Shown: positions 26,651 through 35,389 of the stretch, piece by piece
How the letters are laid out: the number at the start of each line of letters is the position of its first letter
How positions within the stretch are numbered: position 1 is the first letter of the stretch
DNA from: Cellulomonas cellasea
GTDB taxonomy: Bacteria > Actinomycetota > Actinomycetes > Actinomycetales > Cellulomonadaceae
Assembly: GCF_030372105.1 (NCBI RefSeq)
Contig: NZ_JAUDBQ010000011.1
Location: 1 to 64,000, forward strand
Length of the DNA: 64,000 nucleotides
Reading direction: 5' to 3'
Translations under genes and position numbers: made by a program
The notes under the pieces: model-generated
Seen by the model: only the letters and a program-made list of their open reading frames with translations
Database searches by the model: none
Told to the model about the DNA's origin: nothing

Positions 26651-27700
26651 TCACATCCGCGCGTCGAGCCGGCCCAGGAGGTCCTCCAGCGGCCACGCGT
26701 CGATGACCTGATCGGCCCCCACGCCGTGCGCGGCGGCGCGGTCGCAGCCCGCGATCTGCCAGTCGAGCTCGCCGGGCGCGTGCGCGTCGGAGTCGATGGA
26801 GAACACGCAGCCCAGCTCCACCGCGATGTCGAACAGGGCGTGCGGCGGGTCGAGACGGTCGGGCCGGCAGTTGACCTCGACGGCCACGCCGTTCTCGGCG
26901 CAGGCCGACAAGACGGCATCCGGGTCGAACTCGCTGGCCGGGCGCTGGCGGCGCCCGGTGAGCTGGCGGCCGGTGAGGTGCCCGAGCACGTCGACGTGCG
27001 GGTTGCGCACCGCGGCGAGCATCCTGCGGGTCATCGCCGGGCGGTCCATCCGCAGCTTGGAGTGCACCGACGCGACCACCACGTCGAGCTCGGCGAGCAA
27101 CTCGGGATCCTGGTCGAGGGCGCCGTCGTCGAGGATGTCCACCTCGATGCCCGTGAGCACCCGGAAGGGCGCCACCGCGCGGTTGAGGGCGGCGATCTGA
27201 TCGATCTGCGCCCGCAGGCGGGCGGCGGAGAGGCCGTTGGCGACGGTCAGGCGGGGCGAGTGGTCGGTGACGGCCATGTACTCGTGGCCGAGCTCGATCG
27301 CGGCGAGGACCAACTCCTGCAGCGGGCTGCCGCCGTCGCTGGCGTCGGTGTGCGTGTGCAGGTCGCCTCGCAACTGGGCGCGCAGGGCGTCGCCGGGCCG
27401 CGGCCCACGGCTCGCCGCGTCCTCGGCCTCCAGCCTCTCGAGGTACTCCTGGGGCTCGTGGCGCACGGCGGCGGCGGCGATCGACGCGGTGCGCTCGCCG
27501 ACGCCGGGCAGATCGGTCAACGACTGCGCGTCGACCCGGGCCAGCAGCTCGTCGGGGTCCAGCTGCTCGAGCGTGCGCGCGGCGTGGCGGAACGCGTCGC
27601 TGCGGTAGGCGCTCGCCTCGGCGCGCTCGAGCAGGAAGGCGACGCGGCGCAGCGTGCTCACCGCGTCAGCCTGCGCCGTCGCAGCCTGGGAGGACGTCAT
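26651..27700 (-). CDS. PHP-domain phosphoesterase with PolX-like HhH domain
   Basis: A 349-residue protein. Residues about 10-95 resemble the N-terminal 8-kDa/helix-hairpin-helix part of PolX polymerases (RRVAFLLERAEASAYRSDAFRHAA, LPGVGERTA). Residues about 110-340 are a PHP domain with what look like all metal ligands: His115/His117, Asp146/His147, Glu186, His213, His241 and Asp305/His307. The polymerase palm of PolX is missing. PHP domains of this group act as Mn-dependent 3'-exonucleases or phosphatases. It starts 6 bases after the Ku stop, so the two are co-transcribed. A role in end processing is inferred. Confidence 0.9.
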   Translation of the reverse strand: MTSSQAATAQADAVSTLRRVAFLLERAEASAYRSDAFRHAARTLEQLDPDELLARVDAQSLTDLPGVGERTASIAAAAVRHEPQEYLERLEAEDAASRGPRPGDALRAQLRGDLHTHTDASDGGSPLQELVLAAIELGHEYMAVTDHSPRLTVANGLSAARLRAQIDQIAALNRAVAPFRVLTGIEVDILDDGALDQDPELLAELDVVVASVHSKLRMDRPAMTRRMLAAVRNPHVDVLGHLTGRQLTGRRQRPASEFDPDAVLSACAENGVAVEVNCRPDRLDPPHALFDIAVELGCVFSIDSDAHAPGELDWQIAGCDRAAAHGVGADQVIDAWPLEDLLGRLDARM

Positions 27701-27706
27701 GGCTGG

Positions 27707-28795
27707 TCAGGAGGCCCGGCGGCGCGGCCGGCTCTTGGGGGCCGATCCGCTGGCCTCGTCGTCCTGGGGCTTGGCCTTGCCCTTGGCCCCGGTGGTCCCC
27801 GTGGCACCCTTGGCCGCCGTGCGCTCGGGCGCCGCGGCAGCGGCCTTCCGGCTCCCCCGGGCGCCCCGCGCGGGGGGCGTGTCATCCGTCCCGGTGCGCC
27901 GCCCGGCGTCGGCCTCCGCCTCCGGAGCCGTCGACCGGGACCCTCTCGCTCGGCCGCCCGGCTTCGACGCGCCGCCCTGCTTCGCCGCGCCTGCGGACTG
28001 CTGCCCCCGGGCCTTCTCCACGCTGCGCTGCAGCGCTGCGAGCAGGTCGACCACCTCGGCGCCCTCGCCCTCGCCGCGCCCGGCCGTGCCCAGCGCCTCC
28101 GGGACGCCCTGCGTGCCGCCCGCCGCCACCTTCGCCTCGATCAGGCTCTCCAGCGCCCCCTGGTAGGAGTCCTCGAAACCCGACGGGTCGAAGTCGGCCG
28201 CCAGGGACTCCACAAGTGACGACGCCATCGCCAACTCCTGCGGCCTGACCTGCACCTCGGTGTCCAGGACCGGGAAGTCGGCCGCGCGCACCTCGTCGGG
28301 CCACAGCAACGTCTGCAGGCAGATCACGTCATCGCGCACCCGCAGCACCGCCATCGACTCCCGCTGCCGCAGCGCGACCTTCACCACCGCCATGCGCTCG
28401 GTCGTCGCCAACGCCTCACGCAGCAGCGCGTACGGCTTCACGGCGGTGCGCTCCGGCTCCAGGTAGTACGTCTTGGCCAGCAGGATCGGGTCGACCTGGT
28501 CTTGGGGGACGAACTCCACCACGGCGATCTCCCGCTCGGTGGCCAGGGGGAGCTGCGCCATGTCCTCGTCGGTGAGGATCACCAGCTCGCCGTCGGCCGT
28601 CTCATACCCCTTGGCGATATCCGCCATCTCCACCGACTCGCCGCACACGCTGCACGTCTTGCGGTACCGGATACGCCCCCCGTCGGTGCGGTGCACCTGG
28701 TGCAACGGCACCTCATGCTCCCCGGTGGCGGCGTACAACTTGACCGGGACGTTGACCAGCCCGAAGGCGACCGCGCCCTTCCAGATCGCCCGCAC
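27707..28795 (-). CDS. ku: Ku DNA end-binding protein
   Basis: A 362-residue homodimeric Ku that binds double-strand DNA ends and recruits the ligase. The beta-barrel core (about 1-255) opens with RAIWKGAVAFGLVNVPVKLY and contains the CSVCG pair and the conserved KTYYLEPE. Residues about 260-362 are a Lys/Arg/Ala/Pro-rich disordered tail, like the extended tails of other actinobacterial Ku proteins that bind DNA on their own. The PHP gene follows at 6 bases. The ligase and polymerase genes are divergent across 90 bases. Confidence 0.97.
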   Translation of the reverse strand: MRAIWKGAVAFGLVNVPVKLYAATGEHEVPLHQVHRTDGGRIRYRKTCSVCGESVEMADIAKGYETADGELVILTDEDMAQLPLATEREIAVVEFVPQDQVDPILLAKTYYLEPERTAVKPYALLREALATTERMAVVKVALRQRESMAVLRVRDDVICLQTLLWPDEVRAADFPVLDTEVQVRPQELAMASSLVESLAADFDPSGFEDSYQGALESLIEAKVAAGGTQGVPEALGTAGRGEGEGAEVVDLLAALQRSVEKARGQQSAGAAKQGGASKPGGRARGSRSTAPEAEADAGRRTGTDDTPPARGARGSRKAAAAAPERTAAKGATGTTGAKGKAKPQDDEASGSAPKSRPRRRAS

Positions 28796-28885
28796 CGGCG
28801 ACCACCTCCCCTCGCCCAGCCAGGCGACCGCGCCATCGACGGCCCGAACGCGCGGCGTTCTGGGTCATCTGGGCAGGATGGACCC
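28796..28885. promoter_or_regulatory. Divergent promoter region of the end-joining locus
   Basis: 90 bases separate Ku (minus) from the ligase (plus). Both transcripts must start here, so the two halves of the repair system share one control region. I see no clear palindrome or canonical -35/-10 pair. Confidence 0.4.
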
Positions 28886-29821
28886 GTGCAGCCCATGCTC
28901 GCCACCGGAGCCGACCCACAGGCTGGTCTGCCCACGGGGCCAGCGTGGGCGTTCGAGGTGAAATGGGATGGCGTGCGGGTGCTCGCCGACACCACCCGCG
29001 GCGTCCTCCGGCTGCTCAGCAGGACCGGCCGCGACGTCACCGTCGCCTACCCCGAGCTCGGCGCGCTCGCGGACGTGCAGGGCGCCGTGCTGGACGGGGA
29101 GGTCGTGGCGATGTCCGGTGGGAGGCCGTCCTTCGAGGCCCTCGCCGAGCGCATGCACGTGCGCGACCCGGCCCGCGCGCGACGCCTGGCGGAGGTGTCG
29201 CCCGTGTCCTATCTCGTGTTCGACGTGCTGATGCTCTACGGGGTGGATGTGACGCGCCGGTCGTTCGACGAGCGGCGCGCGACCCTCGAACGGCTCACCC
29301 TCCCGCCGCCCGCCCAGCTCTCCCCCGTCTACGACGACGGCCCGGAGTTGTGGCAGGTGACCCGCGAGCACGGCCTCGAGGGCGTCGTCGCCAAGAGGAG
29401 GTCCTCGACCTACCAGCCGGGGCGGCGGTCGCGCGACTGGATCAAGGCGGCGCACCGCACCACCCGCACCGCCCTCGTCGGCGGATGGCGCGCGCCCACC
29501 GCCGGGACCGGCGCCATCGGGGCCGTGTTGCTGGGCGCCCCCGACCACCACGGCCGGCTGCGCTACCTGGGGCGGGCCGGCAGCGGCATCGCGGGGCCGC
29601 TCGACCGGCGCCTCGCCCGCCTGCTCGGCCCCGTGCGGCGACCCGACAACCCCTTCGACGACGAGGTCCCCCCGGTCGACGCGCAGGGCGCCACGTGGTG
29701 CGATCCGGTGGTGGCCCTGGACGTCGCGTACCTGCACCGCACCGCCGCGGGACGGCTGCGGCACCCCGTCGTGCGAGGCGTGCGCGACGACGCCGACATC
29801 GACCTCTGGGAGGACCTGTGA
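28886..29821 (+). CDS. ATP-dependent DNA ligase (LigD ligase-domain type)
   Basis: A 311-residue stand-alone ligase. The adenylated Lys26 lies in EVKWDGVR (motif I), GEVV (motif III), the EGVVAKRRSSTYQPGRRSRDWIKAA run (motifs IV-V) and the OB-fold (about 200-305) complete the catalytic core. It matches the ligase domain of three-domain LigD but is encoded on its own. GTG 28886 has an AGGATGG run upstream; ATG 28895 is an alternative. Its stop overlaps the polymerase start by 4 bases. Confidence 0.93.
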   Translation: MQPMLATGADPQAGLPTGPAWAFEVKWDGVRVLADTTRGVLRLLSRTGRDVTVAYPELGALADVQGAVLDGEVVAMSGGRPSFEALAERMHVRDPARARRLAEVSPVSYLVFDVLMLYGVDVTRRSFDERRATLERLTLPPPAQLSPVYDDGPELWQVTREHGLEGVVAKRRSSTYQPGRRSRDWIKAAHRTTRTALVGGWRAPTAGTGAIGAVLLGAPDHHGRLRYLGRAGSGIAGPLDRRLARLLGPVRRPDNPFDDEVPPVDAQGATWCDPVVALDVAYLHRTAAGRLRHPVVRGVRDDADIDLWEDL

Positions 29822-30702
29822 GCCCCGCCGACGACGCGCAGACCGTCGACGTCGACGGCCAGCGCGTGCGGCTGACGCACCTTGACCGGGTCATGTACCC
29901 CTCCGTCGGGATGACGAAGGCCGAGGTCATCCACTACGTCACCCAGGTCGCGCCCGCGTTCCTCGCCCAGCTCCAGGACCGCCCGGTGACCCGCATCCGC
30001 TTCCCGGAGGGCGTCGGCGGCGAGCGGTTCTTCGAGAAGAACATCCCCGCGGGGGCGCCGTCCTGGGTGCGCCGGCGCACGCTGCCCGCCGCCCCCGGCG
30101 CCGAGGACGAGGGCAAGGACCTGACGTACCCGTTCATCGACAGCCTCGCCGGACTCGTCTGGTCGGCGAACCAGGGCGCCCTGGAGCTGCACACACCGCA
30201 GTGGCGCGTCGGGCCGCGCGGCGCGATCCACCGCCCCGACCGGCTGGTCGTCGACCTCGACCCCGGGGCCCCCGCCGGCCTCGACGAGTGCGCCCGCGTG
30301 GCGCACCTGGTCGCCGACCGGCTCGCCGACGACGGACTCCAGACGGTCCCCGTCACCTCCGGGAGCAAGGGGATGCAGCTCTACGCCCCGCTCCCCGGCC
30401 GTCGCACCGCGATGGAGGTGCGCGAATACGCCAAGGGCCTCGCCCAGGAGCTCGCCCACGCCCACCCGGCACTGGTCGTGGCCCTCCAGCGCAAGGACCT
30501 GCGCGGCGGCAAGGTGCTCCTCGATTGGTCCCAGAACCACCCCGCCAAGACCACCATCACCCCCTACTCGCTACGCGGCCGGGAGCAGCCCGCGGTCGCG
30601 GCGCCCCGGCACTGGGACGAGATCGGGCCCGGGCTCGCACAGCTCGGACCTGCCGAGGTCGCCCGGCGCCTCGAGCAGGACGGCGACCTCTTCCACCTGT
30701 GA
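29818..30702 (+). CDS. LigD-type polymerase/primase (POL domain)
   Basis: A 294-residue archaeo-eukaryotic-primase-type polymerase that fills gaps at broken ends, usually preferring ribonucleotides. The catalytic Asp pair is Asp146/Asp148 in VVDLDPG, and the nucleotide-binding SGSKGMQLY and the conserved DYSQNHPAKTT-like region (here DWSQNHPAKTT) are intact. GTG 29818 overlaps the ligase stop (GTGA), with GGAGG upstream, so the two are translationally coupled. No phosphoesterase (PE) domain is attached to either protein. Confidence 0.95.
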   Translation: MSPADDAQTVDVDGQRVRLTHLDRVMYPSVGMTKAEVIHYVTQVAPAFLAQLQDRPVTRIRFPEGVGGERFFEKNIPAGAPSWVRRRTLPAAPGAEDEGKDLTYPFIDSLAGLVWSANQGALELHTPQWRVGPRGAIHRPDRLVVDLDPGAPAGLDECARVAHLVADRLADDGLQTVPVTSGSKGMQLYAPLPGRRTAMEVREYAKGLAQELAHAHPALVVALQRKDLRGGKVLLDWSQNHPAKTTITPYSLRGREQPAVAAPRHWDEIGPGLAQLGPAEVARRLEQDGDLFHL

Positions 30703-30756
30703 GCCGCCCCGCGGCGGTCCCCTGGGGGGTCGTCGCCGCCTGCCATGCTGGCCGCC

Positions 30757-31413
30757 ATGTTCGAGATCCTGGCGGGAACCGGCCTCGCGGCGGCGGCGGG
30801 CCTCAACGCCTACGTGCCGCTGCTGGCCCTCGGCGCGCTAGCCCGGTGGACAGACCTCATCTCCACCCCGGCGGGCTGGGAATGGCTCACCGACGGCTGG
30901 GTGCTCACCGTGCTGGGAGTCCTCCTGCTGCTCGAGATCGTCGCCGACAAGATCCCCGGGGTGGACCACGTCAACGACGTGGTCCAGACGATCGTGCGCC
31001 CCGGGGCCGGGGGCATCGCGTTCGGCGCGGGCGTCGGCACCCAGGACCCGGGCGCCGCCCAGGCGGTGGTGAGGGACCCGGCCGCCTTCGTCAGCTCCGG
31101 CCAGTGGGCGCCGGTGCTGGTCGGGGTGCTGCTGGCGCTCGCGGTCCACGCCGCGAAGGCGCTGGCGCGCCCAGTGGTCAACGCCGCGACCTTCGGGCTC
31201 GGGGCCCCGCTGCTCAGCGCCGCGGAGGACGCCACCAGCGTGACGCTGTCGCTCGCCGCGCTCCTGGCGCCGCTGCTCGTGGTGGGCATGCTCCTCGTCT
31301 TGGGGGCGGTGTGGTGGCGGTGGCGCAGGGGCCGCCGGCGCCACTCCGGGGCATCACCGGATGCGGTGTCTGCGCAGGTGCGGCAACGTGGAGGCCGCAC
31401 GACGCCGCCATAG
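30757..31413 (+). CDS. DUF4126 membrane protein
   Basis: A 218-residue membrane protein with about four to five hydrophobic segments. The family start EILAGTGLAAAAGLNAYVPLLALGALAR is clear, followed by EIVADKIPGVDHVNDVVQTIVRP. The C-terminal 35 residues are basic and cytosolic. ATG 30757 gives the usual family start; ATG 30745, four codons earlier, is possible. It follows the LigD polymerase on the same strand by 54 bases. Function is unknown. Confidence 0.85.
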   Translation: MFEILAGTGLAAAAGLNAYVPLLALGALARWTDLISTPAGWEWLTDGWVLTVLGVLLLLEIVADKIPGVDHVNDVVQTIVRPGAGGIAFGAGVGTQDPGAAQAVVRDPAAFVSSGQWAPVLVGVLLALAVHAAKALARPVVNAATFGLGAPLLSAAEDATSVTLSLAALLAPLLVVGMLLVLGAVWWRWRRGRRRHSGASPDAVSAQVRQRGGRTTPP

Positions 31414-31445
31414 GCGGACACCGAGAACGCGAAGGAAGGAACGTC

Positions 31446-32021
31446 ATGATGGCCCGCGCAGAGCTGCCGAAGTACACAGTCCCCGGTCTCACGCCCCAGC
31501 AGGGCTCCGAGGTGGCCGCGATTTTGCAGGAGCGGCTCAACTCCCTGAACGACCTGGCCCTGACGCTGAAGCACATCCACTGGAACGTGGTCGGGCCGCA
31601 GTTCATCGCCGTGCACGAGATGCTCGACCCGCAGGTCGACGCGGTGCGCGAGATGGTCGACGAGGCTGCCGAGCGGATCGCCACGCTCGGAGTCGCGCCC
31701 TACGGCACTCCCGGCTACATCGTGAAGAACCGCACCTGGGACGACTACGGGATCGGCCGCGCTGGGGCGATCGACCACCTGGGCGCCCTGGACGAGGTCT
31801 ACGACGGTGTCATCGAGTCCCACCGCAAGGCGATGAAGGCGACGGAGGGGGTGGACGACGTCACGAACGACCTCATCATCGGCCAGCTCCGACAGCTCGA
31901 GCTGTTCCAGTGGTTCGTGCGCGCGCACCTGGAGTCCGCTGGGGGGCGTCTGAGCACGCAGGGCGCGGAGACCGAGAAGCAGGCGGCGAGCAAGGCTGGA
32001 GCAGCCGCGAAGAAGGCCTGA
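31446..32021 (+). CDS. dps: Dps-family ferritin-like protein
   Basis: A 191-residue dodecameric iron-storage and DNA-protection protein. The inter-subunit ferroxidase ligands are visible as His45 (HWNVVGP), His57, Asp61 and Glu76 with the canonical spacing. The C-terminal 20 residues are Ala/Lys-rich (KAGAAAKKA), a tail type that in other Dps proteins binds DNA. ATG 31446 or 31449 follows GAAGGA. The gene ends at a strong hairpin. Regulation is probably by oxidative or starvation stress, but no operator is evident. Confidence 0.95.
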   Translation: MMARAELPKYTVPGLTPQQGSEVAAILQERLNSLNDLALTLKHIHWNVVGPQFIAVHEMLDPQVDAVREMVDEAAERIATLGVAPYGTPGYIVKNRTWDDYGIGRAGAIDHLGALDEVYDGVIESHRKAMKATEGVDDVTNDLIIGQLRQLELFQWFVRAHLESAGGRLSTQGAETEKQAASKAGAAAKKA

Positions 32022-32033
32022 TCTCGCACTGAC

Positions 32034-32098
32034 GACGAAGGCCCGGCGCCTCAAGGGCACACCTCACGGGTGGCCGCCTGAGGCGCCGGGCCTTCGTC
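32034..32098. terminator. Strong hairpin between dps and the opposing gene
   Basis: A perfect 20-base stem, 32034-32053 with 32079-32098, starting GACGAAGGCC and closing GGCCTTCGTC; loop 25 bases. It is probably a bidirectional terminator and is one of the longest perfect stems in the window. Confidence 0.85.
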
Positions 32099-32140
32099 AT
32101 GCGCTCGAGCCTCGTGGCGGGCGGCGCCGGGGGCGCGGGG

Positions 32141-32350
32141 TCACAAACGCTCGGGATCGTCCCAATCATCGTTGCTGGAGATCGCCTCGTCGTCGGGGAT
32201 CAACTCCGTGGCATGCAGCGACCGCGGCGCCGCGGCGGCGTCCCCACCGGACCGGGCGTCCTCCGCGCGCACCTCGTCGTCCGACAGGCGCCGCGCCGCG
32301 ATCAGCTCGGCGGCGGGGTCGGAGGTCAGGTCTCTGTGCTCGCGCGTCAT
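32141..32350 (-). CDS. Small acidic hypothetical protein
   Basis: A 69-residue hydrophilic protein with many Asp/Glu, ending NDDWDDPERL. No family recognised and no membrane or signal segment. The ribosome-binding site before ATG 32350 is weak. It is included because it lies exactly between the dps terminator and the GH74 regulatory region with no competing gene and has ordinary amino-acid composition. Confidence 0.45.
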   Translation of the reverse strand: MTREHRDLTSDPAAELIAARRLSDDEVRAEDARSGGDAAAAPRSLHATELIPDDEAISSNDDWDDPERL

Positions 32351-32424
32351 GCACCGGTTCTACCGCGTGGTCCTGGTGGCCGCATCCGGGCGGGCTTCGG
32401 CGCGGGCGGCGCCGTCGGCGTGAA

Positions 32425-32465
32425 TGAAACGTTTTGCCCCCTGGATCAACGTCGAAGCGCTTCGA
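32425..32465. promoter_or_regulatory. Operator-like palindromes upstream of GH74
   Basis: TGAAACGTTTTG (32425-32436) is one base from the GAAACGTTTC core seen before the xylanase. TCGAAGCGCTTCGA (32452-32465) is a perfect 14-base palindrome. They lie 70-110 bases before the GH74 start, the usual place for LacI-family operators. The match to the GH10 region suggests one shared regulator. Confidence 0.6.
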
Positions 32466-32534
32466 TACGGTCGGCTGCCGCTTCAGCGCGACCACCCGCG
32501 GCGACCCCACCGTTCCCACAAAGGAGTGAAGCGG

Positions 32535-35279
32535 ATGCGCGTCCTACCAGTGATGGCTCCCCTGACCGCGATCGGGCTGCTCGCCGCGATCACCGTCGGG
32601 GTGAGCACAGCAGCCGTCTCGACAGCACCCGAGGCCGCTGCGGCGGAGACCGGATACAGCTGGAAGAACGTCGAGATCGTCGGCGGCGGCTTCGTGCCGG
32701 CCATCATCTTCAACCAGAAGGAGAAGAACCTCGTCTACGCGCGCACCGACATCGGCGGCGCGTACCGGCTCGACGCCGCGACCAACCGATGGGTACCGCT
32801 GCTCGACCACGTCGGCTGGGACGACTGGAGTCACAGCGGCGTGCTCAGCCTCGCCACCGACCCCGTGCAGACCAATCGCGTGTACGTGGCGGCCGGCACC
32901 TACACCAACAGCTGGGACCCGCAGAACGGCGCGATCCTGCGGTCCACCGACAAGGGCGCGACCTGGCAGAAGACCGTCCTGCCGTTCAAGGTCGGCGGCA
33001 ACATGCCGGGCCGCGGCATGGGCGAGCGCCTGCAGATCGACCCGAACAAGAACTCCGTCCTGTACTACGGCGCCGAGAGCGGCAACGGGCTGTGGCGCAG
33101 CACCGACTACGGCGTCACCTGGGCCAAGGTGACCAGCTTCCCCAACGCGGGCAACTACGTGCAGGACCCGAGCTACGACTACACGGCCGACAACCAGGGC
33201 GTCGTGTGGGTCACCTTCGACCCGACCAGCTCGGCTGCGGGGCAGGCGACGAAGACGATCTACGTGGGCGTCGCGGACAAGGAGAACTCCGTCTACCGCT
33301 CCACCGACGCCGGAGTCACCTGGCAGCGCGTGGCAGGGCAGCCCACCGGGTTCCTGCCGCACAAGGGCGTCTTCGACGCGGTGGGCAAGCAGCTCTACAT
33401 CGCGACCTCCGACACGGGCGGCCCGTACGACGGCGGGGCGGGCGCGATCTGGCGCCTCGACGCCGCCACCGGAGCCTGGACGAACATCACCCCCGACCGC
33501 GGCGGCGACTTCGCCTACGGCTTCAGCGGGCTGACCATCGACCGGCAGGACCCGGACACCCTCATGGCCACCTCGCAGATGTCCTGGTGGCCCGACGCGC
33601 AGATCTTCCGCAGCACCGACCGCGGCGCCACCTGGACCCGGGCCTGGGACTTCACCAGCTACCCCGAGCGGAGCCTGCGCTACAACCTCGACATCTCCGG
33701 CGCCCCGTGGCTGACCTTCGGCAAGGCGGCCAACCCGCCCGAGCCGAGCCCCAAGCTGGGCTGGATGATGGAGTCCTTCGAGATCGACCCGTTCAACTCC
33801 AACCGGGCGTTCTACGGCACGGGGGCCACCGTCTATGGCACGGACAACCTCACCCAGTGGGACGCCGGCGGCAAGATCGACCTCAAGGTCCGCGCCCAGG
33901 GCATCGAGGAGACCGCGGTGCTCGACCTCGCGGCTCCCCCGGGATCGGTGCAGCTCGTCTCCGGGCTCGGCGACATCGGCGGGTTCGTGCACACCGACAT
34001 CACCAAGGTCCCGTCCCAGATGTTCACGCAGCCCTACCAGGGCACGGTGCGCGGGGTGGACTTCGCGGAGAAGTCGCCCGCGACGATGGTCCGCGTCGGC
34101 GAGGCCGTCGACGGCGCCGTCGAGTCGCACATCGGCATCTCCACCAGCTCCGGCAGCTCGTGGTGGGCGGGCCAGCAGCCCGCTGGCGTGACGGGGGCCG
34201 GCACGGTGGCCATGTCCGCCGATGGATCGCGGATCGTGTGGAGCCCGGCTGGGGCCGGCGTGCACGTCTCCACGACCCTCGGCTCGTCCTGGACGGCGTC
34301 CACGGGCGTCCCCGCGGGAGCCCAGGTGGAGGCCGACCGGGTCAACCCGCTGAAGTTCTACGCGTTCGCCGCGGGGACCTTCTACGTCTCCACCAACGGC
34401 GGCGCGTCGTTCACCGCGGCGGCGACAGGGCTCCCGGCCACGGGCAACGTGCGCTTCGCGGCAGTTCCCGGGGCAGAGGGCGACGTGTGGCTGGCAGGCG
34501 GCGCCACTGGGTCGACCTACGGCATGTGGCGGTCGACCAACTCCGGGGCGTCGTTCACGAAGCTGGCGGCGGTCACCGAGGGCGACAGCATCGGCTTCGG
34601 CAAGGCCGCGCCGGGCAAGACGTACCCGACCGTCTACACCTCGTCCAAGGTGAACGGCGTCCGGGGAGTCTTCCGCTCGGAGGACGCGGGGGCCACGTGG
34701 ATCCGCGTCAACGACGACCAGCACCAGTGGGCGTGGACGGGATCGGCCATCACCGGCGACCCCGACGTGCACGGGCGGGTGTACGTCGGCACCAACGGGC
34801 GCGGCGTCATCGTGGGCGATGTGACCGGGACGGTCCCGACGACCACCCCCACGCCCACCCCCACCGTCACGGTGACCCCGACTCCCACGCCGACCATCAC
34901 GCCGACTCCGACCGTCACCCCGACGCCGACGGCGAGCCCCACGGCGACGTCGAACCCGGTCGGGACATGTGCGGTGAAGTACACGACCAACGACTGGAAC
35001 ACCGGCTTCACGGCCTCGGTGCGGATCACGAACACCAGCGCCCAACCGCTCACGTCCTGGCGGCTCGCGTTCACGTTCCCGGCCGGGCAGACGGTGACCA
35101 ACGGGTGGTCTGCCGCCTTCAGCCAGACCGGCGCCAACGTGACGGCGTCCAACGCGGCGTGGAACGGCACGCTCGCGGCGGGGGCCAGCACGGACATCGG
35201 CTTCAACGGCTCCCACACGGGCGTCAACACGCGGCCGAGCGCGTTCACGTTGAACGGGACGGCCTGCGCGGTCTCCTGA
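32535..35279 (+). CDS. Secreted GH74 xyloglucanase with CBM2
   Basis: Hydrolyses the glucan backbone of xyloglucan outside the cell. A 914-residue protein: signal peptide (to about residue 37), two seven-bladed propellers forming GH74 (about 40-770), a Thr/Pro linker of TPTPT repeats (about 772-810) and a C-terminal CBM2. The catalytic Asp pair is Asp72 (ARTDIGG) and Asp480 (SGLGDIGGF). Repeated RSTDxGxTW blade motifs are easy to see. ATG 32535 follows AAGGAG. It is controlled through the palindromes at 32425-32465. Confidence 0.96.
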   Translation: MRVLPVMAPLTAIGLLAAITVGVSTAAVSTAPEAAAAETGYSWKNVEIVGGGFVPAIIFNQKEKNLVYARTDIGGAYRLDAATNRWVPLLDHVGWDDWSHSGVLSLATDPVQTNRVYVAAGTYTNSWDPQNGAILRSTDKGATWQKTVLPFKVGGNMPGRGMGERLQIDPNKNSVLYYGAESGNGLWRSTDYGVTWAKVTSFPNAGNYVQDPSYDYTADNQGVVWVTFDPTSSAAGQATKTIYVGVADKENSVYRSTDAGVTWQRVAGQPTGFLPHKGVFDAVGKQLYIATSDTGGPYDGGAGAIWRLDAATGAWTNITPDRGGDFAYGFSGLTIDRQDPDTLMATSQMSWWPDAQIFRSTDRGATWTRAWDFTSYPERSLRYNLDISGAPWLTFGKAANPPEPSPKLGWMMESFEIDPFNSNRAFYGTGATVYGTDNLTQWDAGGKIDLKVRAQGIEETAVLDLAAPPGSVQLVSGLGDIGGFVHTDITKVPSQMFTQPYQGTVRGVDFAEKSPATMVRVGEAVDGAVESHIGISTSSGSSWWAGQQPAGVTGAGTVAMSADGSRIVWSPAGAGVHVSTTLGSSWTASTGVPAGAQVEADRVNPLKFYAFAAGTFYVSTNGGASFTAAATGLPATGNVRFAAVPGAEGDVWLAGGATGSTYGMWRSTNSGASFTKLAAVTEGDSIGFGKAAPGKTYPTVYTSSKVNGVRGVFRSEDAGATWIRVNDDQHQWAWTGSAITGDPDVHGRVYVGTNGRGVIVGDVTGTVPTTTPTPTPTVTVTPTPTPTITPTPTVTPTPTASPTATSNPVGTCAVKYTTNDWNTGFTASVRITNTSAQPLTSWRLAFTFPAGQTVTNGWSAAFSQTGANVTASNAAWNGTLAAGASTDIGFNGSHTGVNTRPSAFTLNGTACAVS

Positions 35280-35292
35280 CCCGAGGCACGGC

Positions 35293-35333
35293 GCCTGCGG
35301 CCCACCTGCCAGCCTGGCGGGTGGGCCGCAGGC
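35293..35333 (+). terminator. GH74 terminator
   Basis: A perfect 14-base stem, GCCTGCGGCCCACC (35293-35306) with GGTGGGCCGCAGGC (35320-35333); loop 13 bases, 14 bases after the stop. Confidence 0.8.
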
Positions 35334-35389
35334 ATGTCGAAGCCGACGGGTGATTCGGCGGCGCCCGGGCGCGGTGGCACAGTGGACGG

